Assembly (NCBI GenBank): GCA_023392595.1
Contig: JAEVYU010000038.1
Coordinates: 1 to 26,763, forward strand
DNA from: Bacillota bacterium
GTDB lineage: Bacteria; Bacillota; UBA4882; UBA8346
Direction: 5' to 3'
Length of the DNA: 26,763 bases
Made by a program: the position numbers and the translations under genes
Shown: piece by piece, positions 15,223 through 22,583 of the stretch
Layout of the letters: each line of letters opens with the position of its first letter
How positions within the stretch are numbered: the stretch's first letter is position 1
Notes under the pieces: generated by a model
The model's input: the letters and a program-made list of their open reading frames with translations, nothing else
The model's database searches: none
What the model was told of the DNA's origin: nothing

Positions 15223-16383
15223 TTATTTTTTACCTGCCAATTCTTTAATCAGTTCAAGGGCAATGATGTTTCGTTGAATTTGGTTGGTTCCTTCATAGAT
15301 TTGGGTGATTTTGGCATCGCGGACCATTTTTTCAACCGGATATTCTTTCATATAACCATAGCCGCCGAATACCTGTAGCGCATCCACGGTTACTTTCATG
15401 GCTACATCGGAAGCGAAAACTTTCGCCATGGAGGATTCCTTGGAAAAATTCTTAGCGCCGCCGTCGATCATCTTTGCTGTAGCGTATACCAAGGCTCTAG
15501 CCGCCTCAACTTGAGTTGCCATATCCGCCAGCATATGCTGAATCGCTTGGAATGATGAAATAGGTTGTCCGAATTGAACCCGCTCATGAGCATATTTAAC
15601 GGCGGCATCCAACGCTCCCTGGGCAACGCCGATGGCTTGGGCGCCGATACCGGGACGGGTACGGTCAAAAGTTCTCATTGCGGCAACAAAACCAACGCCT
15701 TCTTTGCCACCCAGCAAATTTTCCTTGGGGACCCGGCAATTATCAAAGATCAATTCACGGGTTGCCGAAGCCCGGATACCCATTTTATTTTCCTTCTTAC
15801 CAAAAGAAAAACCAGGAGTGCCCTTTTCTACGATAAAACAGCTAATCCCGCGCGGGCCCTTATTTTTATTGGTTACTGCCATGACGGTATAGATTTCGGC
15901 TTCTCCGCCATTGGTAATCCATTGTTTGGTCCCATTAATCACATACTCATCACCATCTAAAACAGCAGTGGTTTCCATACCGGCAACGTCACTACCGGCA
16001 TTGGCTTCGGTTAAACCATAAGCGGCTAATTTTCTACCGGAAGCAATTTCGGTAAGATATTTCTTCTTCTGTTCTTCCGAGCCCAAAACCAAGATAGGCA
16101 TACAACCTAGGCCGGAAGCCGCATAACTCACCGCCACACCACTGCAAGCCCGGGAGAGCTCCTCAACCACTAAGCATTGTTCCAGAACTCCGCCACCCAT
16201 TCCGCCATATTCTTCAGGGAGATACACACCAAAAAGGTCTGCATCCGCAAGTATCTTCATTATCTCCCAGGGAAATTCGCCGCTCTCATCAAATTCCAGC
16301 GCTCTGGGAGCTACTTTTTCATCGGCAATCCGCCGGGCCAAATCTTTAATCATTTGTTGTTCTTCAGTTAAAAAATAATCCAA
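15223..16383 (-). CDS. Short-chain acyl-CoA dehydrogenase (butyryl-CoA dehydrogenase type)
   Basis: The 386-residue protein is full length for the family. It shows the N-terminal helical domain (FLTEEQQMIKDLARRIADEK), the FAD/substrate middle domain (AYGLTEANAGSDVAGMETTA, ITNGGEAEIYTVMAV), and the C-terminal signature QIYEGTNQIQRNIIALEL with the expected catalytic Glu. Together with etfB and etfA it should reduce crotonyl-type enoyl-CoA to butyryl-CoA or run in reverse in fatty-acid or amino-acid breakdown. No crotonase, thiolase or hydroxyacyl-CoA dehydrogenase is present, so the direction is open. The start is TTG, chosen because AAGGAGGG lies 7 bases upstream. A promoter is seen at 16445-16474. 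Confidence 0.9.
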   Translation of the reverse strand: MDYFLTEEQQMIKDLARRIADEKVAPRALEFDESGEFPWEIMKILADADLFGVYLPEEYGGMGGGVLEQCLVVEELSRACSGVAVSYAASGLGCMPILVLGSEEQKKKYLTEIASGRKLAAYGLTEANAGSDVAGMETTAVLDGDEYVINGTKQWITNGGEAEIYTVMAVTNKNKGPRGISCFIVEKGTPGFSFGKKENKMGIRASATRELIFDNCRVPKENLLGGKEGVGFVAAMRTFDRTRPGIGAQAIGVAQGALDAAVKYAHERVQFGQPISSFQAIQHMLADMATQVEAARALVYATAKMIDGGAKNFSKESSMAKVFASDVAMKVTVDALQVFGGYGYMKEYPVEKMVRDAKITQIYEGTNQIQRNIIALELIKELAGKK

Positions 16384-16444
16384 AATATTGCCCTCCTTGA
16401 AAATGTAAAATTTTGGAACTTCACGTTTACCAAATTTCTTCTAA

Positions 16445-16474
16445 AGTCTAACATAAGCAAATCAGCCTTGTCAA
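16445..16474 (-). promoter_or_regulatory. Promoter of the acyl-CoA dehydrogenase-etfBA operon
   Basis: On the minus strand TTGACA (16469-16474) is followed after 18 bases by TAGACT (16445-16450), about 60 bases before the TTG start. This separates the dehydrogenase genes from the upstream LPS genes transcriptionally. Confidence 0.6.
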
Positions 16475-16494
16475 GCAGGCTTCGTACATTAAGA

Positions 16495-16545
16495 GCGGTT
16501 GATTCATCAACCCGGTTTATTGATCAACCGCGGTTAAATTAACCG
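16495..16545. repeat. Cluster of overlapping inverted repeats behind kdsD
   Basis: GGTTGATTCATCAACC (16497-16512) is a near-perfect palindrome. GCGGTTGAT (16495-16503) also pairs with ATCAACCGC (16523-16531), and CGGTTAAATTAACCG (16531-16545) is a 7-bp-arm palindrome. No T-run follows, so it is not a standard terminator. It lies between the kdsD stop and the dehydrogenase promoter. Confidence 0.55.
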
Positions 16546-16554
16546 AGTCAACCT

Positions 16555-17544
16555 TTATCTCATCCCGGATACCCCTTTGATAATATCATGGAGATGAATA
16601 ATGCCGATAGGAATTCTGTCTTCATCAATGACCGGCAAAACGGTGATATTCTTTTGTTCCATGATATGCATGGCTTCGGCGGCCATTTTATCCTTGGTGA
16701 TGGTACGGGGGTTTTGGATCATAACTTCCTTAATCGTCAAAGTCAACGGGTTTTCATATTTTTCCAAAATACGCCGCAAATCACCATCCGTAACAATCCC
16801 CGCCAAAATTCCTTGGTCATTGACCACAACCGCTGCGCCATGATTACCATGGGCGGCCATGGTAATTACAGCATCACGAATGGTTTTATCTTGATGAATC
16901 AAAGGATTCTTATCACCGGTATACATCAATTTTTCAACCGTTAATAACAATTTCCGTCCCAAAGCTCCGCCGGGATGATACAGGGCGAAGTTTTCCGCTG
17001 TAAAGTGCCTGGCTCCCAAAAGAGTCACCGCCAGCGCATCCCCAATCGCCAAGTGAGCGGTGGTGCTGGCTGTCGGGGCAAGTCCCAAGGAACAAGCTTC
17101 TCTTTCAACTTTAATTTCCAATATAATATCACTATTTTGGGCAAGGACCGAATTTCTTGAACCGGTCATCGCGATGATGGGAGCTCCGATAATTTTAAGC
17201 GTCGGTAAAATCGCTAAAATCTCATTATTTTCACCACTTGCTGAAATAGCGATGATCACATCCTGGGGTGTCACCATACCTAAGTCCCCATGAATCGCTT
17301 CCGCCGGATGTAAAAAAAAGGATGGCGTACCGGTACTGGCAAAGGTAGCCGACATTTTATGGCCTATATGGCCTGACTTGCCCATTCCGGTGACAACCAC
17401 CCGTCCGTCGCAATTCAGAATCATTTCCACAGCCCGGACAAATTCTTCCCCTAACGTTTCGATCTGGGCTAAAATGGTTTCAGCCTCAATTTTCAATACT
17501 TCTCTTGCCTGTTGCAGATAAGTATGTTTTTCAGTGGCCAGCAT
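16555..17544 (-). CDS. kdsD: D-arabinose 5-phosphate isomerase (KdsD/KpsF family)
   Basis: This 329-residue enzyme has an N-terminal SIS sugar-isomerase domain and two C-terminal CBS domains (about 205-329), the standard KdsD/KpsF layout. The SIS domain shows VVVTGMGKSGHIGHKMSATF, then FFLHPAEAIHGDLGM, then the AISASGENNEI loop. It converts ribulose 5-phosphate to arabinose 5-phosphate, the first dedicated step to Kdo. It starts 2 bases after the kdsC stop, with its ribosome site (AGGGGAG) inside kdsC, so translation should be coupled. GutQ or KpsF paralogues share this fold, but the neighbours make the Kdo role firm. It ends the LPS gene block. Confidence 0.93.
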   Translation of the reverse strand: MLATEKHTYLQQAREVLKIEAETILAQIETLGEEFVRAVEMILNCDGRVVVTGMGKSGHIGHKMSATFASTGTPSFFLHPAEAIHGDLGMVTPQDVIIAISASGENNEILAILPTLKIIGAPIIAMTGSRNSVLAQNSDIILEIKVEREACSLGLAPTASTTAHLAIGDALAVTLLGARHFTAENFALYHPGGALGRKLLLTVEKLMYTGDKNPLIHQDKTIRDAVITMAAHGNHGAAVVVNDQGILAGIVTDGDLRRILEKYENPLTLTIKEVMIQNPRTITKDKMAAEAMHIMEQKNITVLPVIDEDRIPIGIIHLHDIIKGVSGMR

Positions 17545-17546
17545 AT

Positions 17547-18113
17547 TTATTGGATCTCCCCTTTGGATGAAGTTTGACGTTGATGCCCGGAACCGGAGTA
17601 TAAATCCATAGCTTCAGTCCATCGATGTTCGTACTTTAAAAACAATTCAATGATCTCTCTTACCGCGCCGGCTCCGCCGACTGCCTTGGTAACATAATCG
17701 GCGCGCTCTTTAATGTCAGTGCAACCATTGCTCACAGTAAAGGTAACGGCTGCTTTTTGAAACGGCCCCCAATCATTAAGATCATCACCGATATACATAA
17801 CATGATCCCACCCTAAATCGAGCTTGGTAAGTAATTCTTCAATAGCTTCAACTTTATGAGTGATCCCCTGCATTAAATGAGGAATATGGAGCTCCTTAGC
17901 TCTTTGGGCTACAATATCCGAACTGCGGCCGGTAACCCAGGCCACTTCATAGCCTAATTTCACCAAAACATTCAAGCCCAAGCCGTCACGGGCGCTGAAC
18001 ATTTTGGCCTCAAAGCCGTCCGTTCCGATAATGATACTGCCGTCGGTCAATACTCCATCAACATCCATCGCAATCAAGCGGATTTGCCCGGGAGCTATCT
18101 TCTCAAATTTCAT
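17547..18113 (-). CDS. kdsC: Kdo 8-phosphate phosphatase (HAD family)
   Basis: The true start is the ATG at 18111-18113 (MKFEKIAPGQIRLIAMDVDG), overlapping the end of kdsA by 11 bases. A longer frame reaching 18281 is only kdsA read out of phase. The 188 residues carry the HAD motifs DVDGVLTDG (nucleophile and acid Asp), VTGRSS and GDDLND, and the short cap-less C1 form that assembles as a tetramer. It removes phosphate from Kdo-8-P to give free Kdo. A tail of about 20 residues (YSGSGHQRQTSSKGEIQ) extends beyond the usual end and covers the kdsD ribosome site. Confidence 0.92.
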   Translation of the reverse strand: MKFEKIAPGQIRLIAMDVDGVLTDGSIIIGTDGFEAKMFSARDGLGLNVLVKLGYEVAWVTGRSSDIVAQRAKELHIPHLMQGITHKVEAIEELLTKLDLGWDHVMYIGDDLNDWGPFQKAAVTFTVSNGCTDIKERADYVTKAVGGAGAVREIIELFLKYEHRWTEAMDLYSGSGHQRQTSSKGEIQ

Positions 18114-18915
18114 CTTGCACAACCTTATGGATTTGCACCAATGTTTGTAATAACGTTTTGAGTTTAGAAAGTTCCAACATGTTGGGGCCATCGGACTTTC
18201 CATGATCAGGGTCGTCATGAACTTCCAGGAATAAACCGTCCACTCCGGTGGCGACAGCTGCCCGGCAAAGATAAGGAACATAGCGACGGTTTCCTCCCGA
18301 AGACTTCCCTAATCCGCCCGGTTCCTGAACGCTGTGGGTTCCGTCAAAAATCACCGGAACGCCGAAGGAACGCATCATCGGCAATGATCGCATATCGACT
18401 ACCAGTTGATGATAGCCGAAAGAAACGCCCCGTTCGGTGAGGAGAATCTGACGGTTGCCAACGGATACGACCTTTTCAATGGCATTCCGCATATCTTCAG
18501 GAGCGCTAAATTGTCCTTTTTTGATGTTAATAATCTTTCCGGTCCGGGCGGCTTCCATCACCAAATCGGTTTGCCGGGATAAAAACGCCGGGATCTGAAT
18601 AATGTCAAGCACTTCCGCCGCGGGGACTATTTGGCTTATGTCATGCACATCCGATAATACCGGCAAGCCGAATTCTTCCCTGACCTCCCTCAAGATCGCA
18701 AGACCATCTTTCAAACCCGGCCCCCTGAATGAATCCCCGGCCGTCCGGTTAGCTTTATCAAACGAAGCTTTAAAAACAAACTTCACACCCACTTCACCGG
18801 CGATCTTTTTTAACTCCCCGGCCATCATCCTCACATGCTCACGGGATTCGATAACGCAGGGTCCGGCAATAAGCAATAGTTCTTTTCCCAAAAGATCCTG
18901 TAATTGATAATCCAT
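18103..18915 (-). CDS. kdsA: 3-deoxy-8-phosphooctulonate (Kdo-8-P) synthase
   Basis: The 270-residue TIM-barrel enzyme joins arabinose 5-phosphate and phosphoenolpyruvate to give Kdo-8-P. Family marks include LLIAGPCVIESREHVRMMA, KASFDKANRTAGDSFRGPG, SDVHDISQ, IPAFLSRQTDLV, NIKKGQFSAPEDM, the TERGVSFGYHQLVVDMRSLP stretch, FDGTHSVQEPGG and the late EVHDDPDHGKSDGPNML. AAAGGAGG precedes the ATG. A Cys is present near the N-terminus (GPC), as in the whole DAHP/Kdo8P family. I cannot assign the metal-dependent or metal-independent class with confidence. It follows lpxK after 84 bases and overlaps kdsC. Confidence 0.95.
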   Translation of the reverse strand: MDYQLQDLLGKELLLIAGPCVIESREHVRMMAGELKKIAGEVGVKFVFKASFDKANRTAGDSFRGPGLKDGLAILREVREEFGLPVLSDVHDISQIVPAAEVLDIIQIPAFLSRQTDLVMEAARTGKIINIKKGQFSAPEDMRNAIEKVVSVGNRQILLTERGVSFGYHQLVVDMRSLPMMRSFGVPVIFDGTHSVQEPGGLGKSSGGNRRYVPYLCRAAVATGVDGLFLEVHDDPDHGKSDGPNMLELSKLKTLLQTLVQIHKVVQDEI

Positions 18916-18999
18916 CTAAAAAACCTCCTTTATCTTCAAAGCTTTCACGCTCAATTTTCAACCAGCACAATCGTTCTAAGGAACCCGCATATTTCGGTT

Positions 19000-20142
19000 T
19001 TAAACAGCCCGCCTATTTGCCGCGTCCTTCACTCTTTGAACAACCCGTTCATCAGCTACTTGACAATCCAAACTTAAAATATAACAGGTCACCCCTGATT
19101 TTTCGAATGAATCAGTCCATGATTCCAGCTTCACTCCGTCTTTGGCGGTGACAATTAATTCTGTAAAGCCATTTGCCGCCAAACCTTTAATCAAATCGGT
19201 AATCTCAGTTTCCTCCCAGCGGTAATGGTCGGGATAAGCCTTAAAGTATCCCACCTCTGCGCCCATGTTTTCTAAAGAAGCCAAAAATTGCCGGGGATTA
19301 CCGATTCCGGTAATTGCGCTCACCTTACGTCCTCTTAAAAAATCCGCCGCCGGAATGACGGCATGTCCATCGTCCCCTCGTGCAAAAACAGATAATGGAA
19401 TTAATTCCGAGGTTTCTTCTGTGATGGTTGCGACCGCAGCCCGGGGTTGAATCGACAAAAGTTCGCTGATTAACTGATTCTTTTGTTCCTCCCCCACCTT
19501 GGCGCTTCGGGTCAACAAAACAATGCCGGCTCTTTTTAAACTGGATAGCGGTTCCCGCAAAAAACCCCTGGGTAATAAATGCCTGTTACTAAAAGGTTTG
19601 GAGGCGTCGATTAAAACGATATCTAAATCCCGGGATAAGCTCCAATGTTGAAATCCATCGTCTAAAATAAATAAATCCGTCGCCGGATCTTGTTTTAAAA
19701 TTTTCAACGCATTCCGGTAACGTTCCCGCCCTATCCCAATCAATGCATCCGGCAATAATTTGGCCAACAAAAAAGGTTCATCACCTGTTTGGCTCGGGGA
19801 TAAAGCGGTTCCATCACGATGCGAGAAAATCAAGCCTTCCTTTTCGGAAGCTCCCCGATATCCCCTGGTCAGGATGGCCGGATGAAAACCCGCATCTTTC
19901 ATCAATTTTACCAACCAAATGACGGTAGGAGTTTTACCGGTGCCCCCGGTAGTAATATTGCCCACACTCAAAACCGGAACCGGTAATTTATGGCGGCGGA
20001 TCGTCCGGAACTGCAACCTGGAAAGAAACCAGTAGATAAACTCAAGTCCCGAAAGAAAGATGCGGACCAATCCGGCTGCCAACCCTGATTCTTCCCCTTC
20101 AATCACCCGTAATAAATAAACCTGCAACTCAGAATGATTCAT
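19000..20142 (-). CDS. lpxK: Tetraacyldisaccharide 4'-kinase (lipid A 4'-kinase)
   Basis: The protein has 380 residues. A membrane-anchoring N-terminal helix region (LVRIFLSGLEFIYWFLSRLQ) precedes the Walker A loop GNITTGGTGKTPTVIW (61-76) and the family motif LDDGFQHWSLSRDLDIVLID (from 160). The C-terminal half has ARGDDGHAV, TGIGNPRQF and a closing VTAKDGVKLE. LpxK phosphorylates the 4' position of the lipid A disaccharide at the inner face of the cytoplasmic membrane. Its ATG overlaps the waaA stop as ATGA (4 bases), so the two genes are translationally coupled. Walker-type P-loop kinases with this motif pair are specific to LpxK. Confidence 0.94.
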   Translation of the reverse strand: MNHSELQVYLLRVIEGEESGLAAGLVRIFLSGLEFIYWFLSRLQFRTIRRHKLPVPVLSVGNITTGGTGKTPTVIWLVKLMKDAGFHPAILTRGYRGASEKEGLIFSHRDGTALSPSQTGDEPFLLAKLLPDALIGIGRERYRNALKILKQDPATDLFILDDGFQHWSLSRDLDIVLIDASKPFSNRHLLPRGFLREPLSSLKRAGIVLLTRSAKVGEEQKNQLISELLSIQPRAAVATITEETSELIPLSVFARGDDGHAVIPAADFLRGRKVSAITGIGNPRQFLASLENMGAEVGYFKAYPDHYRWEETEITDLIKGLAANGFTELIVTAKDGVKLESWTDSFEKSGVTCYILSLDCQVADERVVQRVKDAANRRAV

Positions 20143-21470
20143 CTTACTTCACCCCGTATAAGCTTGTCAATAAGTTCAATCGTATGCTTAACAGCGCCCT
20201 CATTGGCAAGCACCGCCTTTTTCGCCCTGGTTGCCCTTTGCTCATACAATTCTCGCTCCTCAACAAGTTTTAAAATGGTCGATGTCATATCAGCCGCATT
20301 CCGGACAGTAAAACCGGCGCCAACCTCTTCTAAAAGAGATTTACTCTCCAGGGAATTATCCATGAACGGTCCGTAAATAACCAACTTTTCTTGTACAGCG
20401 GCCTCAAGGACATTAGGCCCAGCGGCGCCCTTCATCTTGACCAAACTGCCGCCGATTAAAACCACATCAGAGGCAGCGTAAGCAAGGCCGATTTCTTCAA
20501 AAGTATCCCATAATAAAACCCTACAACTTTGAGGTTCCTTGTTTGCACTTGAAGGAACAATCTTTCCGGCGGATCTCCGGACATACGGCAGACCTTCTTT
20601 TTCCAATATTTCCGCCACACCATCGCCGCCATTGGGGTGAGATGGTGCTATAATTAAATAAGCTGGTTCCTTCCGGAGCAAATTTAGGTAGGCCTCGATT
20701 ACAATGGCTTCTTCACCAGGGTGGGTGTTGGTTGCGGTAAAAAGTAAATTTTCTTTTTGAAAATGATATCGCCGGCGGAAAGCATCCAACTGTTCCCCGC
20801 TAAATGCCGGGTATTCCTGATCAAACTTGGCATTACCCGTTACCATGATGCGCTCCAGCGGGGCCCCGAGTTCACCGATGCAGTTGGCGTCATGGACCGA
20901 TTGCATGGCAAAAAGGTCGAATTGTTCAAAAACTATTTTCATAAAGCCTTTGACCTTTGAATAGTTTTGATAAGACCGGCTGCCGATCCGTCCGTTAACA
21001 ACAGCGACCTTGCTCCCGGACTTTTTGGAGTAAAAAACGGCATTGGGCCAAATTTCAGTTTCCACCATTACAAATAAAACCGGTCGCAAATTCATGATAA
21101 AATGCTTCATTACAAAAGGAATTTCCAAAGGGAAATAAGTAACCAAGGCCAGCTCGCCCAGTTTTTCCTTGGCAATCTGCTGGCCTTTGAATGTCGTGGT
21201 GGTCAGAACAATTTGAAAATCAGGATGGGCCTTTTTAATTTCTTTGATAATCTTCTCGGCAACCAAAGTCGCTTCAACCGAAACCGCCTGAATCCAGACA
21301 ACTTCTTTATCTTTCAGCCGCGCTTTTTGTGACCTTGAAATTCCCCGAAAATAGGGTAATACCGGCCTTCGTAGCGCTAGATTCCGAATGACAAAAAAGG
21401 GGGCCGCCAGCAAAAGAATGGGACAAGCGATAATATTGTAGATTAAGTATACTACTTCTCGCTTTGCCAC
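20139..21470 (-). CDS. waaA: WaaA/KdtA-like Kdo transferase with altered active-site motif
   Basis: The 443-residue protein has the GT30 layout. It has an N-terminal membrane segment, a Rossmann N-domain, VAVVNGRIGSRSYQNYSKVK, the FTATNTHPGEEAIVIEAY region, and GGSLVKMKGAAGPNVLEAAV near the C-terminus. WaaA adds Kdo to lipid IVA. Two motifs are odd. The usual H-A-V-S-V-G-E around the general-base Glu reads QAVSVEATLV, so Glu is one position early, and the usual G-G-H-N-P-L-E-P reads GAAGPNVLEAA. The start is GTG behind GAGG, inside the end of the acyltransferase gene (19-base overlap). Context between lpxK and kds genes makes Kdo transfer the best call. Confidence 0.85.
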   Translation of the reverse strand: MAKREVVYLIYNIIACPILLLAAPFFVIRNLALRRPVLPYFRGISRSQKARLKDKEVVWIQAVSVEATLVAEKIIKEIKKAHPDFQIVLTTTTFKGQQIAKEKLGELALVTYFPLEIPFVMKHFIMNLRPVLFVMVETEIWPNAVFYSKKSGSKVAVVNGRIGSRSYQNYSKVKGFMKIVFEQFDLFAMQSVHDANCIGELGAPLERIMVTGNAKFDQEYPAFSGEQLDAFRRRYHFQKENLLFTATNTHPGEEAIVIEAYLNLLRKEPAYLIIAPSHPNGGDGVAEILEKEGLPYVRRSAGKIVPSSANKEPQSCRVLLWDTFEEIGLAYAASDVVLIGGSLVKMKGAAGPNVLEAAVQEKLVIYGPFMDNSLESKSLLEEVGAGFTVRNAADMTSTILKLVEERELYEQRATRAKKAVLANEGAVKHTIELIDKLIRGEVR

Positions 21471-22126
21471 TGTTTTAATACCTCTTCCGCTTTTCGGTTG
21501 GTTTCGTGCAGGACATCCTGTAAACGTTTTTTCTCGATCTCCATATCTTCCTCAGTCAATTTGGCGGTTACTTTCAGAGGTGTTCCAAAATAAACTACAC
21601 ATCGGGTAAAAGGTTTGGGAACCACAAATTTATCCCAACTTTTTTCGGAAATCCATTTGCGGGCAAAAACTAAGGCTACAGGAATTAACGGCGCACCTGT
21701 TTTCTGCGCCAAATAAATACTGCCCGGTTCGATGTGATAAATCGGACCCTGAGCATCCGGCGTGATAACCGTACCCGCCCCTTGGCGCAATACCTTCATA
21801 AGTTCCACCAACCCATGGACTCCGCCCTTTCGACTGGAACCTCTGATAATTTTCCAACCCATTTTGCGCATGATGGAACTGGATACTTCTCCGTCCCGAT
21901 GCATACTGGAGAGTATATAATATCCACAACCTCGTAGAATATAAAAGCCTATGAGTTGTTGACCGTGCCAGGCATTAACGATAAAGCCTTCCTTGCCATG
22001 GTAATAATCAAGCTGTTCCCGCCCGATTACCCGGAAACGCAAGGAATGTCCGAGTAGCCAAATTAAAAAAGTTGCAATATTAATCTGTAGTCGAAAAAAT
22101 AAACTTTGTTTCTCCTTTAATTTCAT
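21452..22126 (-). CDS. DUF374-family lysophospholipid acyltransferase-like protein
   Basis: At 224 residues this is a LPLAT-superfamily protein of the DUF374 branch. A hydrophobic N-terminal anchor (LQINIATFLIWLLGHSL) is followed by NAWHGQQLIGF (the catalytic-type His), SMHRDGEVSSSIMRKMGWK, IRGSSRKGGVHGLVELM and ITPDAQGPIYHIEPGSIYLA. Members commonly sit in lipid A/Kdo gene clusters and are presumed to act on membrane lipids, perhaps as a late acyltransferase, but the exact reaction is not settled. It is the first gene of the LPS block on the minus strand, with AGGGG 6 bases before its ATG. Confidence 0.85.
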   Translation of the reverse strand: MKLKEKQSLFFRLQINIATFLIWLLGHSLRFRVIGREQLDYYHGKEGFIVNAWHGQQLIGFYILRGCGYYILSSMHRDGEVSSSIMRKMGWKIIRGSSRKGGVHGLVELMKVLRQGAGTVITPDAQGPIYHIEPGSIYLAQKTGAPLIPVALVFARKWISEKSWDKFVVPKPFTRCVVYFGTPLKVTAKLTEEDMEIEKKRLQDVLHETNRKAEEVLKQWQSEK

Positions 22127-22174
22127 TGAAGACCCCTTCGTTAGTTATTATCATTGAATGAACGGTCGAAACTC

Positions 22175-22211
22175 AAAACAAAAAATAATCTAGCCTTGAA
22201 TCAAGTCTAGA
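22175..22211 (-). terminator. Rho-independent terminator or leader attenuator ahead of the LPS genes
   Basis: On the minus strand CTAGACTTGA pairs with TCAAGGCTAG (22189-22211, one mismatch) and is followed by TTATTTTTTGTTTT. It lies about 50 bases upstream of the acyltransferase start. It could end the 22584-24941 transcript or act as an attenuator for the LPS operon. Confidence 0.6.
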
Positions 22212-22583
22212 ATTTCCTAACACAAATTTATAAGCGTAGTCTTCAGATTAACAACGAGTTCTTCATTGCAAATGAGATATTTATTAACATTTTGTCAATT
22301 ATAGTATTTATTTTACCATATTCATTTTATAATGTTAAGGCTGAATCTCCAAATGATACTTGGAAATGTGTAGAATTCTAAAATAATTTGCCGTTTGTCC
22401 CTATTTTGTCGTGTTTCAATGTTTCTTTTCAACGGGTCTTAAGCCAGAAAAATTAATGGATGGAACGGTAAATTACTATCACCAACTTTTAAGAAAGTGA
22501 AAACCACTTCCCAATATAGATACCAAGCTCATCATTGGAATTCTGATAACTGCACCCATCTCGTCACGAGTATATCCTGAGTA
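22212..22583. other. AT-rich intergenic region between membrane protein and LPS block
   Basis: No solid gene. A 26-codon minus-strand frame (22479-22559, MGAVIRIPMMSLVSILGSGF) lacks a ribosome site and is probably chance or a remnant. A minus-strand TTGACA at 22293-22298 has only a poor -10 partner, so the LPS promoter position is unresolved. Confidence 0.4.

Noticed and set aside
18114..18281. N-terminal extension of kdsC
   Set aside because: This region is the end of kdsA in another frame, and the family length and MKFEK start fit the ATG at 18113.
22479..22559. 26-codon minus-strand frame MGAVIRIPMMSLVSILGSGF...
   Set aside because: No ribosome site and too short to judge; kept only as a note in the intergenic entry.
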